Part shown: piece by piece, positions 25,479 to 32,990 of the stretch
How the letters are laid out: every line of letters starts with the position of its first letter
Position numbering within the stretch: position 1 is the first letter of the stretch
Assembly (NCBI RefSeq): GCF_021462265.1
Contig: NZ_JAJONF010000006.1
Span: 248,001-312,000 of the forward strand
Direction: 5' to 3'
DNA from: Streptomyces shenzhenensis
GTDB lineage: Bacteria > Actinomycetota > Actinomycetes > Streptomycetales > Streptomycetaceae
DNA length: 64,000 nucleotides
Notes under the pieces: generated by a model
Told to the model about the DNA's origin: nothing
Databases searched by the model: none
What the model saw: only the letters and a program-made list of their open reading frames with translations
Made by a program: the position numbers and the translations under genes

Positions 25479-26930
25479 ATGACTTTCGAGTACGCACCGG
25501 CGCCCGAGTCCCGCTCCGTCGTCGACATCGCCCCCTCCTACGGCCTCTTCATCGACGGCGAGTTCACGGACGCGGCGAACGGCAAGGTCTTCAAGACGGT
25601 CAGCCCGTCGACCGAGGAGGTCCTCTCCGAGGTCGCCCGCGCCGGCGCCGAGGACGTCGACCGGGCCGTGCAGGCCGCCCGGAAGGCCTTCGGGAAGTGG
25701 TCCGCGCTGCCGGGCTCCGAGCGCGCCAAGTACCTGTTCCGCATCGCCCGGATCATCCAGGAGCGCTCGCGCGAGCTCGCCGTCCTGGAAACCCTCGACA
25801 ACGGCAAGCCGATCAAGGAGACGAGGGACGCGGACCTCCCCCTCGTGGCCGCGCACTTCTTCTACTACGCGGGCTGGGCGGACAAGCTCGACCACGCCGG
25901 CTTCGGCGCGAACCCGCGGCCGCTCGGCGTGGCCGGCCAGGTCATCCCCTGGAACTTCCCCCTCCTGATGCTGGCCTGGAAGATCGCCCCGGCGCTCGCC
26001 ACCGGCAACACGGTGGTCCTCAAGCCCGCCGAGACGACCCCGCTCTCCGCCCTCTTCTTCGCGGACATCTGCCGTCAGGCGGGCCTGCCCAAGGGTGTCG
26101 TCAACATCCTCCCCGGGTACGGCGACGCGGGCGCCGCGCTCGTCGCCCACCCCGACGTGAACAAGGTCGCCTTCACCGGCTCCACCGCCGTCGGCAAGGA
26201 GATCGCGCGCACGGTCGCGGGCACGCGGAAGAAGCTCACCCTCGAACTGGGCGGCAAGGGCGCCAACATCGTCTTCGACGACGCCCCTGTCGACCAGGCC
26301 GTCGAGGGCATCGTCACCGGGATCTTCTTCAACCAGGGCCAGGTCTGCTGCGCCGGAAGCCGGCTGCTCGTCCAGGAGTCGATCCACGACGAGCTGCTCG
26401 ACTCCCTCAAGCGCCGCCTGTCCACCCTTCGCCTCGGCGACCCGCTGGACAAGAACACGGACATCGGCGCGATCAACTCCGCCGAGCAGCTCGCCCGCAT
26501 CACCGCCCTCGCCGACCAGGGCGAGGCGGAGGGCGCCGAGCGCTGGTCCCCGGCCTGTGAACTGCCCTCCGCCGGCTACTGGTTCGCCCCGACGCTCTTC
26601 ACGAACGTCACCCAGGCCCACACCATCGCCCGCGACGAGATCTTCGGCCCTGTCCTGTCGGTCCTGACCTTCCGTACGCCCGAGGAGGCGGTCGCGAAGG
26701 CCAACAACACCCAGTACGGCCTCTCGGCGGGCATCTGGACCGAGAAGGGTTCGCGGATCCTGGCGGTCGCGGGCAAGCTGCGCGCCGGCGTCGTCTGGTC
26801 CAACACGTTCAACAAGTTCGACCCGACCTCGCCGTTCGGCGGGTACAAGGAGTCGGGCTACGGCCGCGAGGGCGGTCGTCACGGCCTGGAGGCGTACCTC
26901 GCCCCGTCGAGCCCGGAGGGCGAGCGATAA
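25479..26930 (+). CDS. Aldehyde dehydrogenase (catalytic member of an ALDH pair)
   Basis: A 483-residue NAD(P)-dependent aldehyde dehydrogenase with a complete active site: PWNFPLLMLAWK (Asn), cofactor KPAETTP and FTGSTAVG, the general-base Glu of LELGGK and the Cys in NQGQVCCAGSR, then EIFGPVLSV. It starts six bases after deoC, so the likely substrate is the acetaldehyde released by DeoC, oxidised to acetate; other aldehydes are possible. The stop codon abuts the start of the next gene, suggesting translational coupling and a complex. Confidence 0.93.
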   Translation: MTFEYAPAPESRSVVDIAPSYGLFIDGEFTDAANGKVFKTVSPSTEEVLSEVARAGAEDVDRAVQAARKAFGKWSALPGSERAKYLFRIARIIQERSRELAVLETLDNGKPIKETRDADLPLVAAHFFYYAGWADKLDHAGFGANPRPLGVAGQVIPWNFPLLMLAWKIAPALATGNTVVLKPAETTPLSALFFADICRQAGLPKGVVNILPGYGDAGAALVAHPDVNKVAFTGSTAVGKEIARTVAGTRKKLTLELGGKGANIVFDDAPVDQAVEGIVTGIFFNQGQVCCAGSRLLVQESIHDELLDSLKRRLSTLRLGDPLDKNTDIGAINSAEQLARITALADQGEAEGAERWSPACELPSAGYWFAPTLFTNVTQAHTIARDEIFGPVLSVLTFRTPEEAVAKANNTQYGLSAGIWTEKGSRILAVAGKLRAGVVWSNTFNKFDPTSPFGGYKESGYGREGGRHGLEAYLAPSSPEGER

Positions 26931-27824
26931 ATGAATGCAGTTGAGCGACTCAGTGTCTTCAAGACCTACAAGCTGTACGTCGGCGGGAAGTTCCCGCGTT
27001 CCGAGAGCGGCCGGGTGTACGAGGTGACTGACTCGAAGAACAAGTGGCTGGCCAACGCGCCGCTCGCCAGCCGCAAGGACGCCCGGGACGCGGTCGTCGC
27101 CGCGCGCAAGGCGTTCGGCGGCTGGGCCGGGGCCACGGCCTACAACCGGGGCCAGGTCCTCTACCGTGTCGCGGAGATGCTGGAGGGCCGCCGGGACCAG
27201 TTCGTGCGCGAGGTCGCCGACGCGGAGGGCCTGGGCAAGTCCAAGGCGGCCGCGGTCGTGGACGCGACGATCGACCGCTGGGTCTGGTACGCGGGCTGGA
27301 CCGACAAGATCGCCCAGGTGGCCGGCGGCGGCAACCCGGTCGCGGGCCCCTTCTTCAACCTCTCCTCACCCGAGCCGACGGGCGTCGTCGCCGTCCTGGC
27401 CCCGCAGGAGTCGTCGTTCCTCGGCCTGGTGTCGGTCGTCGCCCCGGTGATCGCCACCGGCAACACGGCCGTCGTCGTCGCCAGCGAGAGGGCGCCGCTC
27501 CCGGCCCTCTCCCTCGCCGAGGTGCTCGCCACCTCCGACGTCCCCGGCGGTGTCGTCAACGTCCTCTCCGGCCGTACGGCGGAGATCGCCGCACCGCTGG
27601 CCGCACACCAGGACGTCAACGCGATCGACCTCGCGGGCGCGGACGAGGTGCTGGCGAAGGAGCTGGAGATCGCGGCGGCCGACAACCTCAAGCGCGTCCT
27701 TCGTCCACAGCCTGTGGACGACTGGACGGCGACGCCGGGCACCGAGCGCCTGACGGCGTTCCTGGAGACGAAGACGGTGTGGCACCCGACGGGGTCGCTG
27801 GGAGCGTCGGGTTCCTCGTACTGA
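26931..27824 (+). CDS. Short aldehyde dehydrogenase-like pseudoenzyme
   Basis: A 297-residue protein aligning with the cofactor domain of aldehyde dehydrogenases (KLYVGGKFPRSESGRVYEV, FGGWAGATAYNRGQVLYRVA, APVIATGNTAVVV) but ending before the catalytic Cys domain. The cofactor motif after it is degraded (NAIDLAGADEVLAKELE replaces the FTGS region). It begins directly after the stop of the active enzyme. The pair resembles the two halves of ALDH16, in which an active ALDH domain is fused to an inactive truncated one; here they are separate chains. A hairpin follows. Confidence 0.88.
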   Translation: MNAVERLSVFKTYKLYVGGKFPRSESGRVYEVTDSKNKWLANAPLASRKDARDAVVAARKAFGGWAGATAYNRGQVLYRVAEMLEGRRDQFVREVADAEGLGKSKAAAVVDATIDRWVWYAGWTDKIAQVAGGGNPVAGPFFNLSSPEPTGVVAVLAPQESSFLGLVSVVAPVIATGNTAVVVASERAPLPALSLAEVLATSDVPGGVVNVLSGRTAEIAAPLAAHQDVNAIDLAGADEVLAKELEIAAADNLKRVLRPQPVDDWTATPGTERLTAFLETKTVWHPTGSLGASGSSY

Positions 27825-27852
27825 GGCGAACCGCGGCGCCCCGCGAACGGCG

Positions 27853-27878
27853 CGGAGCCGTATCGACATGCGGCTCCG
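27853..27878 (+). terminator. Hairpin after the deoC-ALDH-ALDH operon
   Basis: CGGAGCCG-N10-CGGCTCCG, extendable by imperfect GC pairs, 29 bases past the operon's last stop. Probable terminator. The remainder of the 397-base gap 27825-28221 is GC-rich with no gene or other element that I can recognise. Confidence 0.65.
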
Positions 27879-28221
27879 CCGCGCGGGCGCGACCAGCCGG
27901 AACGGGCCCGCGTTTTCCGCCCACCCCCACCGCCCTCGCACTCCCCAGAAGCCGCCCCGCCAGCGGAATCGCCCCGGTCGCCGGCGCCCGCGCCGCGTGC
28001 CGGGCCGGCCGTGACGAGGCCGGCCAGGGCACGCCCGGCGGCCGGGATCGGAGAGGACGGACAGGGGACGCGGAGAGGATGCGCGCCGGGACCTCTCCGG
28101 CGGCATGTTCCGGCGCTCAGGGTAATGAGTGCGACACGAGGGGTAGTTGAGGTGTGACTCGCGCGCCAAAGCCGGCCCGCGGGGTCGGCAGGAGGCTCCC
28201 CATACGTCAAACTGGTGTTCC

Positions 28222-28866
28222 GTGAGCATTCATCCCCCGTCCCCCGCCCGCGTCGTGCTGCTGTGCGGCCCCTCGGGCTCTGGCAAGTCACTCGTCGCCG
28301 CCCGTTCCGGGCTCCCCGTCCTGCGCCTCGACGACTTCTACAAGGAGGGCGACGACCCGACCCTCCCGCTGGTGGCGGGGAGTTCGGACATCGACTGGGA
28401 CCACCCCGAGTCCTGGGACGCGGAGGTCGCGGTCGAGGCGATCGGCCGGCTGTGCGCCACGGGGTCGGCGCCCGTACCGGTGTACGACATCGCACTGAGT
28501 GCCCGCACCGGCGCCGAGACGCTCGACATCGGCCGCACCCCGCTCTTCATCGCCGAGGGCATCTTCGCCGCCGAGATCGTGGAACGCTGCCGTGAACTGG
28601 GTCTGCTGGCCGACGCGCTGTGCCTGAGCCGGGGCCCGGTGAAGACGTTCCGGCGCCGGTTCCTGCGCGATCTGAAGGAGGGCCGCAAGTCGGCGCTGTT
28701 CCTGCTGCGGCGCGGCTGGCGGCTGATGCGGGCGGAACGCGCGATCGTGGCCCGTCAGGTGTCACTGGGCGCCCATCCCTGCGAGCGGGACGAGGCGCTG
28801 AGCCGGATGGCGACGGCGGCTGTCAGGCGCCACGGGACAGCGAAGGCCACCACAAACATCGCTTGA
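28222..28866 (+). CDS. Uridine kinase-like P-loop protein
   Basis: A 214-residue P-loop NTPase. Walker A is CGPSGSGKS near residue 16; LRLDDFYKEGDDPTL and DIDWDHPESWD match the uridine/cytidine kinase substrate region, YDIALSARTG follows and FIAEGIFAAEIV is the Walker B-like strand. The C-terminal FRRRFLRDLKEGRK is the lid. It would salvage uridine or cytidine to the monophosphate with ATP or GTP. GTG 28222 begins just before the P-loop strand. It is convergent with the epimerase gene with a 21-base gap. Confidence 0.87.
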   Translation: MSIHPPSPARVVLLCGPSGSGKSLVAARSGLPVLRLDDFYKEGDDPTLPLVAGSSDIDWDHPESWDAEVAVEAIGRLCATGSAPVPVYDIALSARTGAETLDIGRTPLFIAEGIFAAEIVERCRELGLLADALCLSRGPVKTFRRRFLRDLKEGRKSALFLLRRGWRLMRAERAIVARQVSLGAHPCERDEALSRMATAAVRRHGTAKATTNIA

Positions 28867-28887
28867 GCCGAGCCGCACGGTGGGAAT

Positions 28888-29790
28888 TCAGCTGGCCTCG
28901 TCGCGGACGGCGGTGTCGAGGTCGGTGGCGGTCAGGCCGAAGGTGCCGGCCGTCTCCGTCGCGTCCATGTGGAACGGCGCGTACCACTGGTAGTCCATCT
29001 CGGCCATCTCCCGGGCGATCGGCACGATCAGCCCGGCCGTACGCATCACGAAGCGCGGCATCTGGATCAGTCTGACCGGTGGCCGGCCCGCCGCGACGGC
29101 GTAGCGCCGCGCCAGCTCGCGGATGGTGACGGCCGGCGGAGACGGCACGTGCCAGGGCCGGCCCCACGCGCGTTCTTCCGAGGCCAGCGTGACGAGGGCC
29201 TGTGCCATGTCGCCGTTGAAGGTGAAGGTGTGCGGCATGTCCAGGTGGCCGGGGAACCAGGCCGCTCTGCCCTTCTTCAGGGCCGGCTCGATGAGCAGGG
29301 AATAGATGCCGTTGGCGTCCTTGCCAATGTAGTCGGCGCCGCGGACCTCGACGGTGCGGATGCCCGCGGCGAGGGTTTGTTCCCACATGCGTCTGCGCAG
29401 GCGGCCCTTGCGCCCGACGGCAGCCATGGGGGTGTGTTCGTTCATCCGGCCACCGGGCTGCGGGCCGTAGGCGTACAGGCTGCCGGTCAGCGCGAGGACG
29501 GCGTCGTTCGCCCGGGCGGCGGCGATGGCCGCCTCCTGCAGGGGCGGCAACAGGCGCTCCCACGTCGTGTACGAGGGCGGATTGGCGCAGTGGTAGATCA
29601 CTTCCGCACCGCGGGACAACTCGGTCAGGCGGGACGGGTCGGACGCGTCCGCGGCGACCCGGTCGATCAGCCGGTGCTCGGGGCCGGAACCGCTGCGCGT
29701 GACGATCCGGACGCTCTGGCCGCGCTCGGCGAGCCGGCGGGCGACGTTGGTACCGATGGAACCGGCGCCGATGACGACGTGCTTGCCCAT
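28888..29790 (-). CDS. NAD(P)-dependent epimerase/dehydratase-like protein
   Basis: A 300-residue atypical/extended SDR. The N-terminal Rossmann motif is VVIGAGSIGTNVARRLAERG, followed by VIYHCANPPSY, LTGSLYAYG (Tyr of the active-site region) and FNGDMAQALVTLASE. GGAG eight bases before ATG 29790 supports the start. It lies 28 bases downstream of the Dabb gene on the same strand, so the two are probably cotranscribed and controlled by the divergent TetR. Substrate unknown. Confidence 0.85.
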   Translation of the reverse strand: MGKHVVIGAGSIGTNVARRLAERGQSVRIVTRSGSGPEHRLIDRVAADASDPSRLTELSRGAEVIYHCANPPSYTTWERLLPPLQEAAIAAARANDAVLALTGSLYAYGPQPGGRMNEHTPMAAVGRKGRLRRRMWEQTLAAGIRTVEVRGADYIGKDANGIYSLLIEPALKKGRAAWFPGHLDMPHTFTFNGDMAQALVTLASEERAWGRPWHVPSPPAVTIRELARRYAVAAGRPPVRLIQMPRFVMRTAGLIVPIAREMAEMDYQWYAPFHMDATETAGTFGLTATDLDTAVRDEAS

Positions 29791-29818
29791 GGCAGTTTCT
29801 CCTTCCGCGGAGTCTCGG

Positions 29819-30223
29819 TCAGTCGTCCACACCGGCGCCGGTGTAGCTGGGCACGTCGGCGAGCATCCGGGCGACCTGCGGGTTGAGCTCGTTGCGGCGC
29901 CGGTGCAGGTCCTGGATCTTGGCGTTCAGTTCGGGGTCGTCGTCGTCACTGACGTCGAAGATCTCCAGCCGTTCGCCCAGGTTCAGCCCCAGGTGGTCGG
30001 TCTCGTAGGTGGACGGGTGCGTCAGGTAGGCGAAGAGCCCGTCGAGATCGTCGACGACGAACACCGCGCTGTACGTGTAGTCGCCGCCGTGCTCGCGGCC
30101 GACGACGAAGGACTTCACGGCGGGGTTCGACCGGCCCTGGTTGCGCCAGCTCTCCAGCACCGCCTCGATCTGCTCGGGCGTCGCAGTGGCCTTCACCGTG
30201 GCCCGGTTGATGTGGTAAATCAT
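29819..30223 (-). CDS. Dabb-type (stress-responsive A/B barrel) dimeric protein
   Basis: A 134-residue protein beginning MIYHINRATVKATATPEQIE, with VVGREHGGDYTYSAVFVVDD and LFAYLTHPSTYETDHLGL, the Dabb ferredoxin-like dimeric barrel pattern. Family members include stress proteins and small cyclases or monooxygenases, so function is open. The acidic DVSDDDDPELNAKIQ tail is unusual. GGAG upstream of ATG 30223 is clear. First gene of a two-gene operon with the epimerase; the operator at 30239 lies just before it. Confidence 0.82.
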   Translation of the reverse strand: MIYHINRATVKATATPEQIEAVLESWRNQGRSNPAVKSFVVGREHGGDYTYSAVFVVDDLDGLFAYLTHPSTYETDHLGLNLGERLEIFDVSDDDDPELNAKIQDLHRRRNELNPQVARMLADVPSYTGAGVDD

Positions 30224-30238
30224 GATCTGCTCCGCTCC

Positions 30239-30267
30239 TAACGACGTTAGATTTCCTAACGGCGTTA
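30239..30267. promoter_or_regulatory. Double TetR operator
   Basis: Two 11-bp palindromes, TAACGACGTTA (30239-30249) and TAACGGCGTTA (30257-30267), 18 bases centre to centre, in the 121-base divergent gap between the Dabb gene and tetR. The spacing suits two TetR dimers bound cooperatively. Confidence 0.78.
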
Positions 30268-30344
30268 AATATGACATGCGCTGTCAGCGCGGTCAAGGCG
30301 GTGACTAGTGTTTTGAGGACACCATCGAAGCGAAGTGACGGACC

Positions 30345-30962
30345 ATGCCGACCAGCACGAGACGGGCCCGCGAACGGGCGAACACCCGGGAGCGGATCAT
30401 CGAGGCCGCGCTGCACGTCCTCGAGACCGAGGGCGTAGCGGCCCTGACGATCCGGCGCATCGCCACCGACGTCGAATATTCCGCGCCCGTCGTCTACCAG
30501 CACTTCGCCAACAAGGACGCGCTCGTACTGGAGTTGGTCGCGCACGGCCATCGCCTGATGCTGACCGAGATGCGCGAGGCCACGCAGGAGCCGGACACGG
30601 ACCGGCGCATGATGCGCATCGCGTCGGAGTACGTCCGGTTCGCCGGCGAGCACCCTCACCTCTACCAGGTCATGAACGCCCCGGTGGTCGACGCGGACGA
30701 ACGCCGGCGCGTCGCGGAACCGGCCATCGTCGTCCTCAAGGAGTTGCTCACCGCCTGGTCGGCCGCACACGACGTGGTCCTGGCCGACATGGACCAGGCC
30801 TGCGAGATCCTCTGGGGCACGCTGTACGGCATCGCGTCGCTCGGTTACCTCGGCAACGTAGGCAACGACCGCGCCCGCCGCCTGGCCGAACAGGCGCTCC
30901 GCGCGATCCTTCTCGGCTGGCGAACCGAGGCGCCGGTGAACCACCGGCCGACGAGCAGCTAA
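30345..30962 (+). CDS. TetR-family regulator of the Dabb-epimerase operon
   Basis: A 205-residue TetR protein: RERIIEAALHVLETEGVAAL and RRIATDVEYSAPVVYQHFANKDALVLEL form the helix-turn-helix; the C-terminal domain (VRFAGEHPHLYQVMNAP, ACEILWGTLYGIASLG) matches the TetR_C_33/WHG branch. It is divergent from the Dabb gene with a double operator between them. Ligand unknown. Confidence 0.92.
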   Translation: MPTSTRRARERANTRERIIEAALHVLETEGVAALTIRRIATDVEYSAPVVYQHFANKDALVLELVAHGHRLMLTEMREATQEPDTDRRMMRIASEYVRFAGEHPHLYQVMNAPVVDADERRRVAEPAIVVLKELLTAWSAAHDVVLADMDQACEILWGTLYGIASLGYLGNVGNDRARRLAEQALRAILLGWRTEAPVNHRPTSS

Positions 30963-31099
30963 CGCTCTGCCCATGGACGTTCGAGGTGTCGGGGTCAGGC
31001 TGTCCGGGTGACGGGGTGGCCCCAGCGTCGTTGTCGTTCGCTGCGGATACCACGACGGCGGGCAACCACGTCCGCGAGAGCGGCACCGGTTCGGACGCA

Positions 31100-31321
31100 G
31101 AAGAGCGCGGGGCTGGACGGACCCCCCGGCCCTCCAGCCCCGCTTCCCCTGTCGCTCCGCCGAACACCCCCGTGTCCCCCGTGGCGGAGCTCCCCCGTGC
31201 TTCCCCCCGGGTCCCCCCGGACCCGTTTTCCCCCGTGTTCCCCGTGGGTCCCCCGGACCTTCCCCAGGCCCCCGGTTTCCCCTGGTTTCCCCCGTCAGGA
31301 TCCCCCCGGATCCCCTCACCT
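31100..31321. repeat. C-rich degenerate repeat region downstream of sigQ
   Basis: The 359-base gap 30963-31321 between convergent tetR and sigQ holds no gene. Its right two thirds consist of irregular CCCCCGTG, TTCCCC and CCCCCGG blocks on the plus strand, giving a long G-rich tract on the sigQ transcript strand just past the sigQ stop. Confidence 0.65.
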
Positions 31322-32059
31322 TCAGGCGACAAGCTCCCCGAAGGCGTTCTCCTCGTCACGGCCGAAGCTGAGGACCTCGTCCTCGCGCAGCCGGCGGAGC
31401 GACCGCCAGATGCTGGACTTCACCGTGCCGACACTGATGTCGAGGATCTCCGCGATCTCCGGGTCCGTGCGGCCCTCGTAGTAGCGCAGGACCAGCATGG
31501 TGCGCTGGAGTTCGGGGAGCCGGGACAGCGCCTGCCACAGGACCGCGCGCAGCTCGGTGCCGCTCATCGCGTCCGTGTCGCCGGGCGTCTCCGGCAGTTC
31601 CTCGGTCGGGTACTCGTTGAGCTTGCGGCGCCGCCAGGCGCTGATGTGCAGGTTGGTCATGGTGCGGCGGAGGTAACCGCCGACCGCCGCCTTGTCACTG
31701 ATCCGGTCCCACGCCCGGTACGTCGAGAACAGCGCGCTCTGCAGCAGGTCCTCGGCCTCGAAGCGGTCACCGGTGAGGTGGTAGGCGGTCGCGTACAGGG
31801 AGGCGCGGCGCTCCTGGACGTAGGCGGTGAACTCCGCCTCGGTCAGCGAGTGGCGCTCCCCCGTGTCCTCCCTGTAGGCGGATCCCCCGTGCGTCTCCCC
31901 CGTGAAACCGTCAACCACCGTCATGTAGGCGGTGTGCTGACGCCCGGTGCCGCGAGCGCACCCCCGCCCGCTCACGGCACCGGACTTCTCGGAACCCCGG
32001 TTCACGTCGTGCAGACGCGTGATCACTGCGCTGGTGCTGTGGCTGATCAGCGTGTTCAT
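31322..32059 (-). CDS. sigQ: ECF-type sigma factor SigQ (SigE family)
   Basis: A 245-residue sigma factor. Region 2 reads FTAYVQERRASLYATAYHLTGDRFEAEDLLQSALFSTYRAWDRI in outline and region 4 is LPELQRTMLVLRYYEGRTDPEIAEIL with GTVKSSIWRSLRRLRE. About 80 N-terminal residues are poorly conserved. It is divergent from afsQ1 with the AfsQ1 box between them, the arrangement known for sigQ-afsQ1-afsQ2 in S. coelicolor, where SigQ and AfsQ have opposing effects on antibiotic production. A start further inside (at MTVVDGF) is also possible. Confidence 0.92.
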   Translation of the reverse strand: MNTLISHSTSAVITRLHDVNRGSEKSGAVSGRGCARGTGRQHTAYMTVVDGFTGETHGGSAYREDTGERHSLTEAEFTAYVQERRASLYATAYHLTGDRFEAEDLLQSALFSTYRAWDRISDKAAVGGYLRRTMTNLHISAWRRRKLNEYPTEELPETPGDTDAMSGTELRAVLWQALSRLPELQRTMLVLRYYEGRTDPEIAEILDISVGTVKSSIWRSLRRLREDEVLSFGRDEENAFGELVA

Positions 32060-32179
32060 CTCGCGCCCCCCGTCGTGGACTTCCGGTAGTTCGGCTTGCT
32101 CGGGCCGCTCGCCGCGTTCCGCTCGCTTGCCCGTGCCGAAAAGACTGCCGGGCCACCTTCACGGCCGTATCCGCCGTCT

Positions 32180-32195
32180 GTCACAGACCTGTCAC
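32180..32195. promoter_or_regulatory. AfsQ1-binding box between sigQ and afsQ1
   Basis: GTCAC-AGACCT-GTCAC, an exact match to the published AfsQ1 consensus GTnAC-n6-GTnAC. It lies 118 bases before afsQ1 and 121 before sigQ, so it can serve both promoters. Confidence 0.85.
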
Positions 32196-32312
32196 AGGGG
32201 TCCGGTACAGAGTGTCCACAGAGCGTGCACAGGTGGTGGCGCTATCGAGGTTTACCGGGGCTGCTCGCCACACCGGTCGTACGACAGGGCCCGCATGGGC
32301 CAGAATGAGCCC

Positions 32313-32990
32313 GTGCCTTCCCTGTTGCTGATCGAGGACGACGACGCCATCCGAACGGCCCTGGAGCTCTCACTGACGCGCCAGGGACACCGGGTGGCCA
32401 CCGCTGCGACCGGTGAGGACGGTCTGAAGCTGTTGCGTGAGCAGCGGCCCGATCTGATCGTCCTCGATGTCATGCTGCCCGGCATCGACGGGTTCGAGGT
32501 GTGCCGGCGGATCCGGCGCACGGACCAGTTGCCGATCATTCTGCTGACCGCGCGCAGCGACGACATCGACGTGGTGGTCGGGCTGGAGTCCGGGGCCGAC
32601 GACTATGTCGTCAAGCCGGTCCAGGGACGGGTGCTCGACGCCCGGATCCGGGCCGTGCTGCGGCGCGGGGAGCGGGAGTCCAGCGACTCGGCGACGTTCG
32701 GAAACGTCGTCATCGACCGCAACGCGATGACCGTGACGAAGAACGGCGAGGATCTGCAGCTGACGCCGACCGAGCTGCGGCTGCTGCTCGAACTGAGCCG
32801 CAGGCCGGGGCAGGCGCTGTCCCGGCAGCAACTGCTGCGGCTGGTCTGGGAGCACGACTATCTCGGTGACTCCCGGCTCGTGGACGCGTGTGTGCAGCGG
32901 CTGCGCGCCAAGGTGGAGGACGTGCCCTCGTCCCCGACCCTGATCCGTACCGTGCGCGGTGTCGGTTACCGCCTGGACGCCCCTCAGTGA
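32313..32990 (+). CDS. afsQ1: Response regulator AfsQ1 (OmpR family)
   Basis: A 225-residue OmpR-type regulator. The receiver has the acidic pocket ED at residues 8-9, the phospho-acceptor Asp52 (LIVLDVMLPG), LLTARSD and VVKPVQG; the winged helix carries LTPTELRLLLELSRRPGQ and SRLVDACVQRLRAKVE. Together with AfsQ2 it responds to nutrient signals (glutamate-type nitrogen excess in S. coelicolor) and activates antibiotic genes. GTG 32313 gives the known length. It overlaps afsQ2 by four bases (GTGA). Confidence 0.95.
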   Translation: MPSLLLIEDDDAIRTALELSLTRQGHRVATAATGEDGLKLLREQRPDLIVLDVMLPGIDGFEVCRRIRRTDQLPIILLTARSDDIDVVVGLESGADDYVVKPVQGRVLDARIRAVLRRGERESSDSATFGNVVIDRNAMTVTKNGEDLQLTPTELRLLLELSRRPGQALSRQQLLRLVWEHDYLGDSRLVDACVQRLRAKVEDVPSSPTLIRTVRGVGYRLDAPQ

